A DNA stretch of 64,000 nt from an uncultured Eubacteriales bacterium (GTDB taxonomy: Bacteria; Bacillota; Clostridia; Oscillospirales; QAMX01), in assembly GCA_934546935.1 (NCBI GenBank), contig CAKTEH010000001.1, forward strand, positions 248,001 through 312,000. Reading direction: 5' to 3'. The notes beneath the pieces were generated by a model. The model had not been told where the DNA came from. It saw only the letters and a program-made list of their open reading frames with translations, and did no database searches. The translations under genes were made by a program, and so were the position numbers. Numbering within the stretch: position 1 is the stretch's first letter; each line of letters begins with the position of its first letter. Shown here piece after piece: positions 15,324-23,246 of the stretch.

Positions 15324-16721
15324 TTATTGCCGCATGGATGCCAATTTTTTTCGCCAGCTGCCTTTTGCGTACCAAAGCAGCAGGCAGGCAAAGCGCGTTA
15401 AGTTATCGGCAACCATGCAGATCCATACAGATGCAAGATGAAGATGGAAGACGCAGACGCACAGCCAAGAAAAGACGATGCGCACACCCCACATCGCTGC
15501 GATTGAAATAAAGAAGGGGATTTTTGTTTCTCCGATCCCGTTAAAGGTGCCTTCAAGAATGATGACAACTGCGAAAAACGGCTCGGAGACGGCCACAATG
15601 CGCAGTACCTGCGCGCCCAAAGCGATAACATCCGGATCCGGCGTAAACAGGCGCATCATGAATGCGGGAAAGCAGAATAAAAGTATAGCAAGCGTACCCA
15701 TGAGGGTGACTGCAATGGCGGTGATGGTTGAGGAATACTGGATCAGCTTGTGTTCGTCCCGTGCACCGGCGCTATGACCGGAAAGGGTTGCCGCTGCGGC
15801 CTGCATGCCGTATCCCGGGATATAAAAGGCTTGCTCCGCAGTGATGGCAATGGAATGGGCGGCAACGGAAATTGTACCAAGCCGGGCAATGAGGGAGGTA
15901 AAAACTACCTGGCCAAGACAGGCCCCAACCCGTTCAGCGGCAATTGGCATGCCAATACGCACGCATTGCCGGAGGATTTCCCGATCGTGACGCAGCTTCT
16001 GACCGCGCAACCCAAGCTCCCGGCTGCGGTAAGCTGCACAGGCCATCATAATACCGCCGGCTACATAGGCAGTGGCTGTAGCAATTGCTGCGCCAGTTAC
16101 ACCCAGCCCGGCGCCCCATACAGGCACAGAAAGTCCAAAAATACGGAGTGTACGTGGAACATTGATGAAAAGGAAGTTGAGGGTAATGTTGATGGCGTTC
16201 ATGCAGGTGTTGATTAGCATGGGCGTCTTTGCATTTCCGGTGGCGCGGAGTACGGAACCGAAAATTATGCTGGATGCGCGAAAGAGCATGGGAGAGCAGA
16301 CGATAGCAAAATAAACGCCGGCGTCATGGCGGATCTCCGGATCGGCGCCAAGCCATCCGGGCAGGAAAGGGCTGATGGAAAGTGTGAGCACACCCAATCC
16401 GCAGCCAAGGATCAAAATGAGCAGTACAGACTGCATTGCGGCGCGATGCGCGCGGGCTTCGTCCGCCGCACCGCGCGCACGGGAGATACAGGAAAGTATA
16501 CCCATTGCCATGGCAAACATCGGCGCATTGATCAGCCACGTCATGGTGGTGGTCAGCCCGACAGCCGCCGATGCGTGCGCGCCGATAGCGCCCACCTGAG
16601 CAGTATCGGCATAGGATACAACGGTTTGCAGCGCCTGCTCCATAATCGTCGGCCAGGCTAGGGAAAAAATTGCGCGCATCATATTGCGGTCGTGCAGCGT
16701 AGAGCGAATGGAATTGAACAT
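15324..16721 (-). CDS. MATE family efflux transporter
   Basis: 465 residues with about 12 membrane helices. MATE features are the N-terminal FSLAWPTIMEQALQTVVSYADTAQVG, IFGSVLRATGNAKTPMLINT at the end of helix 4, GMPIAAERVGACLGQVVF at the start of the second half, and ILEGTFNGIGETKIPFFIS. It is predicted to export cationic or drug-like compounds using an ion gradient. It is monocistronic, with its own promoter at 16757-16786. The neighbouring erm pseudogene raises the possibility of a drug-defence spot, but there is no direct evidence. Confidence 0.93.
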   Translation of the reverse strand: MFNSIRSTLHDRNMMRAIFSLAWPTIMEQALQTVVSYADTAQVGAIGAHASAAVGLTTTMTWLINAPMFAMAMGILSCISRARGAADEARAHRAAMQSVLLILILGCGLGVLTLSISPFLPGWLGADPEIRHDAGVYFAIVCSPMLFRASSIIFGSVLRATGNAKTPMLINTCMNAINITLNFLFINVPRTLRIFGLSVPVWGAGLGVTGAAIATATAYVAGGIMMACAAYRSRELGLRGQKLRHDREILRQCVRIGMPIAAERVGACLGQVVFTSLIARLGTISVAAHSIAITAEQAFYIPGYGMQAAAATLSGHSAGARDEHKLIQYSSTITAIAVTLMGTLAILLFCFPAFMMRLFTPDPDVIALGAQVLRIVAVSEPFFAVVIILEGTFNGIGETKIPFFISIAAMWGVRIVFSWLCVCVFHLHLASVWICMVADNLTRFACLLLWYAKGSWRKKLASMRQ

Positions 16722-16756
16722 AAATCCTCACAACAATTTTAAATTACTCTCTTTTT

Positions 16757-16786
16757 ATCCTAGCTGGAAGCGCAGTGTTTTGTCAA
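16757..16786 (-). promoter_or_regulatory. Promoter of the second MATE gene
   Basis: On the minus strand TTGACA (16781-16786) and TAGGAT (16757-16762) have an 18-base spacer; GTGAGGA precedes the ATG. Confidence 0.65.
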
Positions 16787-16825
16787 GCGGTGGTTATGCC
16801 GGTTCTATAAAGAAATACTTTTTCA

Positions 16826-16865
16826 AAAAGAAAAACCCCCGATTTCAGAAACCAGGGGATTTTTA
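16826..16865 (-). terminator. Terminator of the pyrR-permease operon
   Basis: On the minus strand CCCC and GGGG (16836-16839 and 16855-16858) with flanking A/T pairs form a stem, followed by TTTTTCTTTTT. Confidence 0.7.
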
Positions 16866-16888
16866 TATGGATCAAAGAGGAACAGAGC

Positions 16889-18232
16889 CTATTTTCCGGC
16901 TTTTTCTTTACGGTTAAGCATCAGGTTAACTAAGATGCCAAGGATCAGGGCAGTGGCAATAGAGGTGATTTGGAGCTTTCCAAAATCGAGCACCAAACCG
17001 CCGATACCAATAATCAGAATTGTGGAAACAACAAACAGGTTATGATTGTCGCCAAGATCCAGTTCTTTAAACATCTTCAGACCGGATACGGCAATGAAAC
17101 CATAAAGCGCCACGCAGACGCCGCCCATTACGCAGCTTGGGATCGTATTGACAAACGCAACAAAGGGGCTAAAGAAGGCAAGAATGATACAGCCGACGGC
17201 AGAAGCTGCAATTGTTGCGACAGAAGCGTTACCGGTAATGGCAACACAGGCAACGGACTCGCCATAGGTGGTGTTTGGGCAGCTGCCAAAAAACGCGCCA
17301 ACCATGGAACCAACGCCATCGCCGAGGAGGGTACGGGAGAGTCCCGGGTTTTCCAGAAGATCCTGGCCGATGATGGAGCTAAGATTCTTGTGGTCAGCAA
17401 TATGTTCTGCGAAAACAACAAATGCGACCGGCATATAAAGAAGCGCGATGCTGCCGAGAACTGTCCAGTCGAAACCGTTGAGTTCACCAATGGCCTGGAC
17501 AAACGCAAACTTTGGAACATGAATAAAGCTGCCGATGTTAATCGTTGCAAAATTTTCAGTCAAAGCAGAGAAATTGATAACTTTGAGGGCATCAATACCG
17601 GCTGCATTGCCGATAAAAGTAAAGATTGCGGCAACAACATAGCCTGCGCAGATACCAATGATGAACGGGATCAGTTTGGCCATCTTCTTGCCGTACGTGG
17701 AGGCGAGCATAACGGTTGCAAGGGTGACAAGGCCGCAGAGAATGGCAATAAGGGTGTGACCGCCTGCCGGAGCGGTCTGGAGATCTCCAACAGCATTGCC
17801 GGCAAGGGAAAGACCGATGATGGTAACAGTCGGTCCGATAACAACCGGCGGCATGAGCTTGGAAATCCACTTAACACCTGCAAATTTAATAATCAAAGCG
17901 ATGATAACATAAACGAGACCGGCGAGAATGGCGCCGAGGATGATGCCGAAGTAACCGAAGGCCGTTGCAGCGCTCATTGCAGAAAGAAATGCGAAGGAGC
18001 TGCCGAGGAAGACCGGGCTGTTGCCCTTAGTGAACAGGATGTAGGTGAGGGTACCGAAGCCTGCGCCGAGAAGAGCGGCCGCCGGGTCCATCTCAAGATT
18101 GACTGCGCCGGAACTGTTAACGATTACCGGTACCACCAACGTTGCCGCCATAATGGCGAGCATCTGCTGGAAAGCAAAGACGATCAGCTGGGAAAACTTG
18201 GGCTTGTCCTTGATGCCATAGATAAGGTTCAT
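16889..18232 (-). CDS. uraA: Uracil permease (NCS2 family)
   Basis: 447 residues with 12-14 hydrophobic segments, typical of NCS2 nucleobase:cation symporters. Visible family motifs are QQMLAIMAATLVVPVIV, SPVFLGSSFAFLSAM, LMPPVVIGPTVTIIGLSLA and the carrier signature in GDGVGSMVGAFFGSCPNTTYGESV. Uracil is the likely substrate because the gene follows pyrR in the same operon, 42 bases downstream, under a PyrR attenuator; the equivalent Bacillus gene is pyrP. The ribosome site AGGAGG precedes the ATG. Confidence 0.92.
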   Translation of the reverse strand: MNLIYGIKDKPKFSQLIVFAFQQMLAIMAATLVVPVIVNSSGAVNLEMDPAAALLGAGFGTLTYILFTKGNSPVFLGSSFAFLSAMSAATAFGYFGIILGAILAGLVYVIIALIIKFAGVKWISKLMPPVVIGPTVTIIGLSLAGNAVGDLQTAPAGGHTLIAILCGLVTLATVMLASTYGKKMAKLIPFIIGICAGYVVAAIFTFIGNAAGIDALKVINFSALTENFATINIGSFIHVPKFAFVQAIGELNGFDWTVLGSIALLYMPVAFVVFAEHIADHKNLSSIIGQDLLENPGLSRTLLGDGVGSMVGAFFGSCPNTTYGESVACVAITGNASVATIAASAVGCIILAFFSPFVAFVNTIPSCVMGGVCVALYGFIAVSGLKMFKELDLGDNHNLFVVSTILIIGIGGLVLDFGKLQITSIATALILGILVNLMLNRKEKAGK

Positions 18233-18274
18233 GTGTTTGTTCCTCCTGATAATTTATCCATTAAATCTTTCGAT

Positions 18275-18817
18275 TTAATTTTCCAATTCATAAAGATCTA
18301 CGCCAGTTTTTCCATCTGTTTCAGGCAGGCGCACCGCCACCACCTCTTTTAAAGACGTTGGGATATTTTTGCCTGCATAGTCCGGCCGGATTGGAAGTTC
18401 CCGGTGTCCGCGGTCGATCATGACGGCAAGCTGAATCCGTGCCGGGCGGCCAAGCCGGATCAGTGCTTCCATCGCCGCCCGGGCGGTGCGGCCTGTGAAA
18501 ATAACGTCGTCGACAAGTATGACCGTTTTGCCTTCTATCGAGAAGGGCACGTCCGTGCTGTGTACATGCGCACCGGCTCCGGCCGGGGATAGATCGTCGC
18601 GGTAAAGCGTGATATCCAGTGTTCCAACAGGTACGAAGATGCCTTCAATTCGAGCAATGTTGCCGGCAAGCCTTTTTGCGAGCGGGACGCCGCGGGTTTT
18701 TATGCCGACAAGGCACAACTGCGCCGCGGTTTTATTGTTTTCGATGATCTGATGCGCAAGCCGGGTCAGCACGCGGGTAAAAGCGGTTTCGTCAAGAATT
18801 TGTGCTTTGAATTTCAT
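18275..18817 (-). CDS. pyrR: Bifunctional pyr operon regulator / uracil phosphoribosyltransferase PyrR
   Basis: 180 residues. PyrR binds UMP and pyr mRNA leaders to cause early termination, and it has weak uracil phosphoribosyltransferase activity. The PRPP-binding loop is TVILVDDVIFTGRTARAA; other features are LVGIKTRGVPLAKRL and the basic RNA-binding face around LYRDDLSP and AVMIDRGHRELPIRPDYAGKNIPTS. I chose ATG 18817, matching the family start MKFKAQILDE, over an upstream frame that would run into the terminator hairpin. It is first in a pyrR-uracil permease operon. Confidence 0.95.
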   Translation of the reverse strand: MKFKAQILDETAFTRVLTRLAHQIIENNKTAAQLCLVGIKTRGVPLAKRLAGNIARIEGIFVPVGTLDITLYRDDLSPAGAGAHVHSTDVPFSIEGKTVILVDDVIFTGRTARAAMEALIRLGRPARIQLAVMIDRGHRELPIRPDYAGKNIPTSLKEVVAVRLPETDGKTGVDLYELEN

Positions 18818-18838
18818 GTGTACCCGTCTCCCAGTAAT

Positions 18839-18870
18839 AAAAAAACCTGCCGTACAGGTGCAACGGCAGG
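18839..18870 (-). terminator. Attenuator terminator in the pyrR leader
   Basis: On the minus strand CCTGCCGT and ACGGCAGG (18863-18870 and 18846-18853) form an 8-bp stem followed by seven T (18845-18839), ending 21 bases before the pyrR start. It is the intrinsic terminator of a PyrR attenuator. Confidence 0.85.
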
Positions 18871-18894
18871 GCGATAGGCGCAATACGGCGCAGA

Positions 18895-18932
18895 AATTGT
18901 GTAGCGACCCTTACCGGCATCTCTGTACCAGT
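18895..18932 (-). promoter_or_regulatory. PyrR-binding loop in the pyrR leader
   Basis: The minus-strand leader reads GGTACAGAGATGCCGGTAAG and then GGTCGC, close to the known PyrR-binding consensus with its CAGAGA-G core and AAGGGU element. Binding when UMP is high would favour the terminator at 18839-18870. I did not resolve the antiterminator pairing in full. Confidence 0.7.
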
Positions 18933-18957
18933 TTAAAGAAATCTGAATCTGCCCATA

Positions 18958-18986
18958 ATCATAGCATCAGGCGCGAAAAATGTCAA
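18958..18986 (-). promoter_or_regulatory. Sigma-A promoter of pyrR
   Basis: On the minus strand TTGACA (18981-18986) and TATGAT (18958-18963) have a 17-base spacer, giving a leader of about 135 nt. Confidence 0.85.
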
Positions 18987-19089
18987 ATCTTATTTAAAAA
19001 TTTTTTCATAAAATTTTCCGTTTGAAACGGGAAGAATTTTCAAAGGCGCGGTTGTCTCCCAATTCGCCTATAGGAACAAATGCGCGCGA

Positions 19090-19120
19090 AAAAAAGCGCC
19101 GCCATCCGGATGGCGGCGGC
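19090..19120 (-). terminator. Terminator of queA
   Basis: On the minus strand the palindrome CCGCCATCCGGATGGCGG with extended GC flanks is followed by a run of T (19096-19090), just after the queA stop. Confidence 0.85.
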
Positions 19121-19124
19121 AGGT

Positions 19125-20144
19125 TTATAAAATCAGCATACTATCTCCAAAAGAGAAGAAACGATACTGCTGTTCCACAGCGGCACGGTATGCAGCCATT
19201 GTCTGTTCATAGCCGGCAAATGCGGAAACCAACATAATCAGTGTGCTTTCCGGCAAATGGAAATTGGTAATCAGCCCGTCCATCGTCTTAAAACGGTATC
19301 CGGGATAGATAAAGATATTTGTCCATCCACAGCACGGCTCGAGCGTGCCATCTTCCTTTGCAGCGGATTCTACTGTCCGTGTGGAAGTGGTGCCGACACA
19401 GATGACGCGGCCGCCCTGTGCCCGGGTCTGGTTGACGGCCTGCGCTGCGTCTGCGGGGATTTCGTAATATTCCGAGTGCATCACATGTTCCGTGATTTCC
19501 TCAGCTTTGACCGGACGGAAGGTGCCGAGGCCGACGTGCAGCGTTATGCGTGCAATGCGCACCCCCATCGCTTCGATTTGCGCCAGAAGCTCCTTGGTAA
19601 AGTGGAAACCGGCCGTCGGAGCGGCGGCAGAACCGGGGTTTTTGCTGTAAACGGTCTGGTATCGCTCCGGGTCTTCCAGCTTTTCCGTGATATAAGGCGG
19701 CAGCGGCATTTGTCCGAGCCGCTCGAGGATTTCCATAAAGATACCGTTGTAAGAAAAGCGCACCATGCGGTTTCCGGATTCGGTCACCTGTGTGACCTCA
19801 CAGGTGAGCTCCTCGCCGAAACGGATGCGCGCGCCTTCGCGCGTACGTTTCCCCGGACGTGTAATGCACTCCCAGACATCGCCATGCTGGGTCAGCAGAA
19901 GCACTTCAACCGGCGAACCTGTTTTTTCGGAAACGCCGATAAGGCGCGCTGGGATTACCCGGGATTCATTGATAACCAGACAGTCGCCTTTACGAAGGTA
20001 TTCCGGGAGATTGTAGAAATGGCGGTGTTCGACCGAACCGTTTTGCCGGTCCAGATGAAGCATCCGGGAGCTTGTGCGTTCGGCAAGCGGCGTCTGTGCA
20101 ATCAGTTCCTGAGGCAGGTCATAAAAAAAGTCAGAACGTTTCAT
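19125..20144 (-). CDS. queA: tRNA preQ1(34) S-adenosylmethionine ribosyltransferase-isomerase
   Basis: 339 residues, full length. QueA transfers and rearranges the ribosyl part of SAM onto preQ1-tRNA to make epoxyqueuosine. Motifs are DFFYDLPQELIAQTPL at the N-terminus, NESRVIPARL, GSAAAPTAGFHFTKELL, ITLHVGLGTFRPV and GLITNFHLPESTLIMLVSAFAG. It lies 48 bases behind the SpoIID-like gene and has no ribosome site of its own; a stable hairpin and a 7-codon open frame occupy that place. The partner enzyme Tgt is encoded separately at 25271. Confidence 0.96.
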   Translation of the reverse strand: MKRSDFFYDLPQELIAQTPLAERTSSRMLHLDRQNGSVEHRHFYNLPEYLRKGDCLVINESRVIPARLIGVSEKTGSPVEVLLLTQHGDVWECITRPGKRTREGARIRFGEELTCEVTQVTESGNRMVRFSYNGIFMEILERLGQMPLPPYITEKLEDPERYQTVYSKNPGSAAAPTAGFHFTKELLAQIEAMGVRIARITLHVGLGTFRPVKAEEITEHVMHSEYYEIPADAAQAVNQTRAQGGRVICVGTTSTRTVESAAKEDGTLEPCCGWTNIFIYPGYRFKTMDGLITNFHLPESTLIMLVSAFAGYEQTMAAYRAAVEQQYRFFSFGDSMLIL

Positions 20145-20164
20145 GGCAGTATAAGCGCCCGCAT
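20141..20164 (-). CDS. Possible 7-codon leader frame overlapping the queA start
   Basis: ATG at 20164 opens a frame MRALILP whose TGA overlaps the queA ATG as ATGA. A GGAAAGGGAG stretch lies upstream, rather far (about 13 bases). A hairpin, AGCGCCCGC/GCGGGCGCT (20154-20162 with 20069+100 to 20177), covers the region where a queA ribosome site would be. The frame may couple queA translation to upstream ribosomes; chance is also possible. Confidence 0.3.
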   Translation of the reverse strand: MRALILP

Positions 20165-20191
20165 ATCCGCGGGCGCTCCCTTTCCTTTTTG

Positions 20192-21925
20192 TTAGTATGC
20201 ATATGCAATGGAGACGTCTGTATAATAATAATGGATGATATCCTGTGCGCCGTATCCCTGCTCCGCCATGGCGCGGGCTCCGTATTGGCTCATGCCGAGA
20301 TTATGCCCCCACCCGGAACCGGAAATCATGAACGTACCGGAACTGGAAACGGGAACAGGCAGGCCGGCTGCGGATATACTGCCGGAGCTGGAACCCGGCG
20401 TGAAAATGCCGGAGCCGGAAGTCGTATAAAATCCTACTGCTTCATCAATGCCAGAGGAGGAAAGGATCGGCACGCCGGAACCGTAAAACCCGGCTGTGGA
20501 ATAGATCCCTTCTGCAGTCAGCACCGAAGCGGAAGATGCCTCACCGGTACTGGAGGAAACCCCTGACCCGGCTGCGGAAATATTGGTGATTTGTGCGTTG
20601 GAGGTAATACGCGGGGCAGCGGCATCTTCAAAAATATAGCGCTGGCTATAAATGCGGATGCTGGAGTTTGCGGTATTGAACAGCGTACGGCAGCTTTCGC
20701 CCCGGTAAATGATTTCATGACCGGCGGAATCTATAAAATGGAGCCGGGCAATATTGCCTGCTTCCGTGTATTCCGCGTAAGCGTGGACGATAGAACCGCT
20801 TATATCGTTTCCGCGCTCACGGAGGATAGACGTGATTTCAGAAAGCGTAATGGTATAGCTCCAGGCGCTGTAGCCGGTGTTGACGTATTGCTCAAAATCG
20901 TCACGAACCGCACGCAGATAGCCCAACGGCTGCGTCCAGATATTTTCGCAGTTTTCTGTTGCGCCGCCATTGGAAGAACAGTAAACAGCATTGATCGGTT
21001 CGCCGTCATATGTAATATACATCCCTGCAGTTTCGTCTACGGCAGAGTCTGTCCGGGCGTTGGCGCTTCCGGTTCCGCGGTAGGCTTGGCAGCAGGTTGA
21101 GGCACATAGGTCAAAGCCGTTTCCAGCATGTTTTCCAAGGTTTGCGATGGCATAAGTCCGTGCGCACATGGCCTGTGCTTTCAGTGCTTCCAGCGGCCAG
21201 GAATTGCTCATTTCATAAGGGATAACGCCTTTAATATAATCGTTCATGCTGACGATGTTGACGGTGTTGACCAGCGTCCCCGTCAGGGAATACTCAAAAA
21301 TACCGCGGTACTGGTTGGCTTTATGCCAGGTGATTGCCCGCCGGGAGCCGTCGTCCGAAGTCCAGGTACCGTTGGGGAAAACCGGCATAATGGCAAGCTT
21401 TTGCGAGCTGGAACGGAATTGGAATAAAACTTCGCCGGTCTGCGTATTTTTAACGCTGATGGTATTGGAATGGCAGCCGCAAGAGGTAAAGCCCGCCCCG
21501 TAACTGCCGGCAGCAGAAGCGGCCTCAGAGGAGGTTGCGTACGTGCCGATGAGTACATAAAAGTATCCTTCTGCATAGCGGACGAAACCGCCGTCATAAG
21601 CCTGAGCCGCACGCGCAGCCTCCGTGTAGTTTAAGTACGGGTTCGGGTCCAGCACGTGATAGGTATCTCCCCAGACCATGGAAAGATAAACCTCAGAAAG
21701 ATAGCCATAGGAAACGAATTCATCGTAGCTGTTCATGGTACCGAGTATATAACCAGAACCATAACCGGTAACGTTCTGCAGCTTGGCTTCGCTCAATGCA
21801 TTTGCGCCGTAATAAAGGCCGATACGCAAAAGCTGGTCTTCTCCGCCTGCCGCATGGGCCTGGGGCGCGGGAAGAAGGGCGATGAGAAGGGAAAAGACGG
21901 CTAAAATTGCTAAAAATTTTCGCAT
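20192..21925 (-). CDS. SpoIID/LytB-domain protein with SPOR repeat, secreted
   Basis: 577 residues from ATG 21925 (AGGAGA upstream). A signal peptide (FLAILAVFSLLIALLPAPQAHA) is followed by a region that includes a SPOR-like peptidoglycan-binding stretch (FVRYAEGYFYVLIGTYATSSEA). The SpoIID domain then shows MNDYIKGVIPYEMSNSWPLE, LKAQAMCARTYAIANLG and CSSNGGATENCENIW. The closing SpoIID motif SGSGWGHNLGMSQYGARAMA comes only after a Ser/Gly-rich insert of about 110 residues. SpoIID is a lytic transglycosylase acting on denuded glycan during engulfment; LytB is an amidase enhancer. This protein probably trims cell-wall glycan outside the membrane. It shares a transcript with queA. Confidence 0.88.
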   Translation of the reverse strand: MRKFLAILAVFSLLIALLPAPQAHAAGGEDQLLRIGLYYGANALSEAKLQNVTGYGSGYILGTMNSYDEFVSYGYLSEVYLSMVWGDTYHVLDPNPYLNYTEAARAAQAYDGGFVRYAEGYFYVLIGTYATSSEAASAAGSYGAGFTSCGCHSNTISVKNTQTGEVLFQFRSSSQKLAIMPVFPNGTWTSDDGSRRAITWHKANQYRGIFEYSLTGTLVNTVNIVSMNDYIKGVIPYEMSNSWPLEALKAQAMCARTYAIANLGKHAGNGFDLCASTCCQAYRGTGSANARTDSAVDETAGMYITYDGEPINAVYCSSNGGATENCENIWTQPLGYLRAVRDDFEQYVNTGYSAWSYTITLSEITSILRERGNDISGSIVHAYAEYTEAGNIARLHFIDSAGHEIIYRGESCRTLFNTANSSIRIYSQRYIFEDAAAPRITSNAQITNISAAGSGVSSSTGEASSASVLTAEGIYSTAGFYGSGVPILSSSGIDEAVGFYTTSGSGIFTPGSSSGSISAAGLPVPVSSSGTFMISGSGWGHNLGMSQYGARAMAEQGYGAQDIIHYYYTDVSIAYAY

Positions 21926-22069
21926 GGGATTCTCCTGTGTTTTTCCAAAAAAATCTCGAGGTTTTGTGTGTACAATACAGAGAAAAAATAGTATAATGAA
22001 ACAGACGCTGGCTTGGCGCCCGGCGTTGTGCCGGAGATGATGGTAAAAAAATGATACTGTTTTGTAACC

Positions 22070-22098
22070 ATTATAACATTTCCTCTCTGCATTGTCAA
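22070..22098 (-). promoter_or_regulatory. Sigma-A promoter of the SpoIID-like gene and queA
   Basis: On the minus strand TTGACA (22093-22098) and TATAAT (22070-22075) have a 17-base spacer. It lies back to back with the dapA promoter at 22108. A vegetative-type promoter argues against strictly sporulation-specific expression. Confidence 0.85.
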
Positions 22099-22107
22099 TT
22101 TTTTTGG

Positions 22108-22136
22108 TTGACACTGCCGCGGCAATCTGCTAATAT
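22108..22136 (+). promoter_or_regulatory. Sigma-A promoter of dapA-dapB-asd
   Basis: TTGACA (22108-22113) and TAATAT (22131-22136) have a 17-base spacer. The leader to dapA is about 195 nt; I see no lysine-riboswitch core in it, but it does contain a small open frame (22254-22325) and a hairpin AGGCCC/GGGCCT at 22306-22321. Confidence 0.8.
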
Positions 22137-22253
22137 GGAACAAATTCCGGGCCTGCATGCAGGATTTAACAATTTTTCTGTTTTTATCCATGTCTGTTCA
22201 TGCATTCCGGCAGAGAATCCTTTTTTATGGTCTGCCTGGCTTTGGAGGAGGAT

Positions 22254-22325
22254 ATGCCTGCGGGCGGATATGTTGATAAGAATATAACAAGCACAGGGAC
22301 AGCGGAGGCCCGGCAGGGCCTGTAA
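22254..22325 (+). CDS. Small 23-codon open frame ahead of dapA
   Basis: ATG 22254 has a strong GGAGGAGG ribosome site just upstream. The frame (MPAGGYVDKNITSTGTAEAR then QGL) stops at TAA 22323-22325, inside the dapA ribosome site AAGGAGG, 11 bases before the dapA ATG. It could be a small protein or a translation-coupling leader. It has no run of lysine codons, so classical lysine attenuation is unlikely. Confidence 0.4.
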   Translation: MPAGGYVDKNITSTGTAEARQGL

Positions 22326-22336
22326 GGAGGTATTTC

Positions 22337-23230
22337 ATGAAAAAACCGGTATTCAAAGGTTCGGCTGTTGCGCTGATTACTCCTTATACAAAAGATGGAA
22401 GCGCTGTGGATTTTGATGCTTATGGGACTCTGATCGACCGGCAGATCGCAGGGGGGACTGCGGCATTGGTTGTCTGTGCAACGACCGGAGAGGCGCCGAC
22501 GCTATCCGACAGCGAGCATCACGCCTGTATTGATTTTGCAGTTGCACGGGTGGGCGGGCGCATTCCGGTTATCGCCGGCGCCGGCTCCAACGATACGGCG
22601 CATGCGGTTGAGATGAGCCGTTATGCGATGCGCGCCGGCGCGGACGCGGTGCTTCTGGTGACGCCATACTATAATAAACCGACGCAGGAAGGCCTTTATG
22701 CGCAGTATGCGCATATTGCAGCGCATGTGGATCTGCCAGTTATCCTGTACAATGTGCCTTCACGTACTTCGGTGTGTATTGGCGCACAGGTATATGAACG
22801 TCTTTCCCGAATTGAAAATATTAACGGTGTGAAGGAAGCTTCGGGCGATTTTGCGCTAATCAATGAAATTTTCCATCGTTGCGGCGGAGAGCTGAACGTC
22901 TGGGCTGGAAATGATGATATTACCGTCCCGGTTATGGCCATGGGCGGCGCAGGCGTTGTTTCCACTGCGGCAAACCTGATTCCAGAAGTAATGCGCGATA
23001 TCTGCGCGCTCTATTTTTCCGGCGACCATGCGGGCGCCGCTGCGCTGCAGACAGAATATTATGACATCCTGCGCGACCTGTTCCTGGAAACGAACCCGAT
23101 CCCGGTCAAGACAGCTGTCAACCTGCTTGGGCTTCCTGGCGGCGCGATGCGCCTGCCGCTGTGTGCGATGGGGGAAGGCAACCTTGAAAAGCTCAAGCGC
23201 AGCCTGCGCAATCATGATTTGATAGACTGA
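22337..23230 (+). CDS. dapA: 4-hydroxy-tetrahydrodipicolinate synthase
   Basis: 297 residues. DapA condenses pyruvate with aspartate semialdehyde, the first step committed to lysine and diaminopimelate. The TIM-barrel class I aldolase motifs are GSAVALITPYTKDGSAVDF, CATTGEAPTLSDSEH, VTPYYNKPTQEGLYAQY, YNVPSRTSVCIG and the Schiff-base lysine at about residue 166 in NINGVKEASGD. AAGGAGG lies seven bases before the ATG. It is first in dapA-dapB-asd, behind its own promoter. Confidence 0.97.
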   Translation: MKKPVFKGSAVALITPYTKDGSAVDFDAYGTLIDRQIAGGTAALVVCATTGEAPTLSDSEHHACIDFAVARVGGRIPVIAGAGSNDTAHAVEMSRYAMRAGADAVLLVTPYYNKPTQEGLYAQYAHIAAHVDLPVILYNVPSRTSVCIGAQVYERLSRIENINGVKEASGDFALINEIFHRCGGELNVWAGNDDITVPVMAMGGAGVVSTAANLIPEVMRDICALYFSGDHAGAAALQTEYYDILRDLFLETNPIPVKTAVNLLGLPGGAMRLPLCAMGEGNLEKLKRSLRNHDLID

Positions 23231-23246
23231 GGAATTTGGAGAAAGT

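Noticed and set aside
16970..18352. Long open frame on the plus strand, about 460 codons
   Set aside because: It lies entirely antisense to the uracil permease and pyrR, has charged and Cys-rich composition with no motif, and has no ribosome site. It is a by-product of codon bias.
22137..22336. Lysine riboswitch in the dapA leader
   Set aside because: The length fits, but I could not find the conserved L-box core or a terminator/antiterminator pair.
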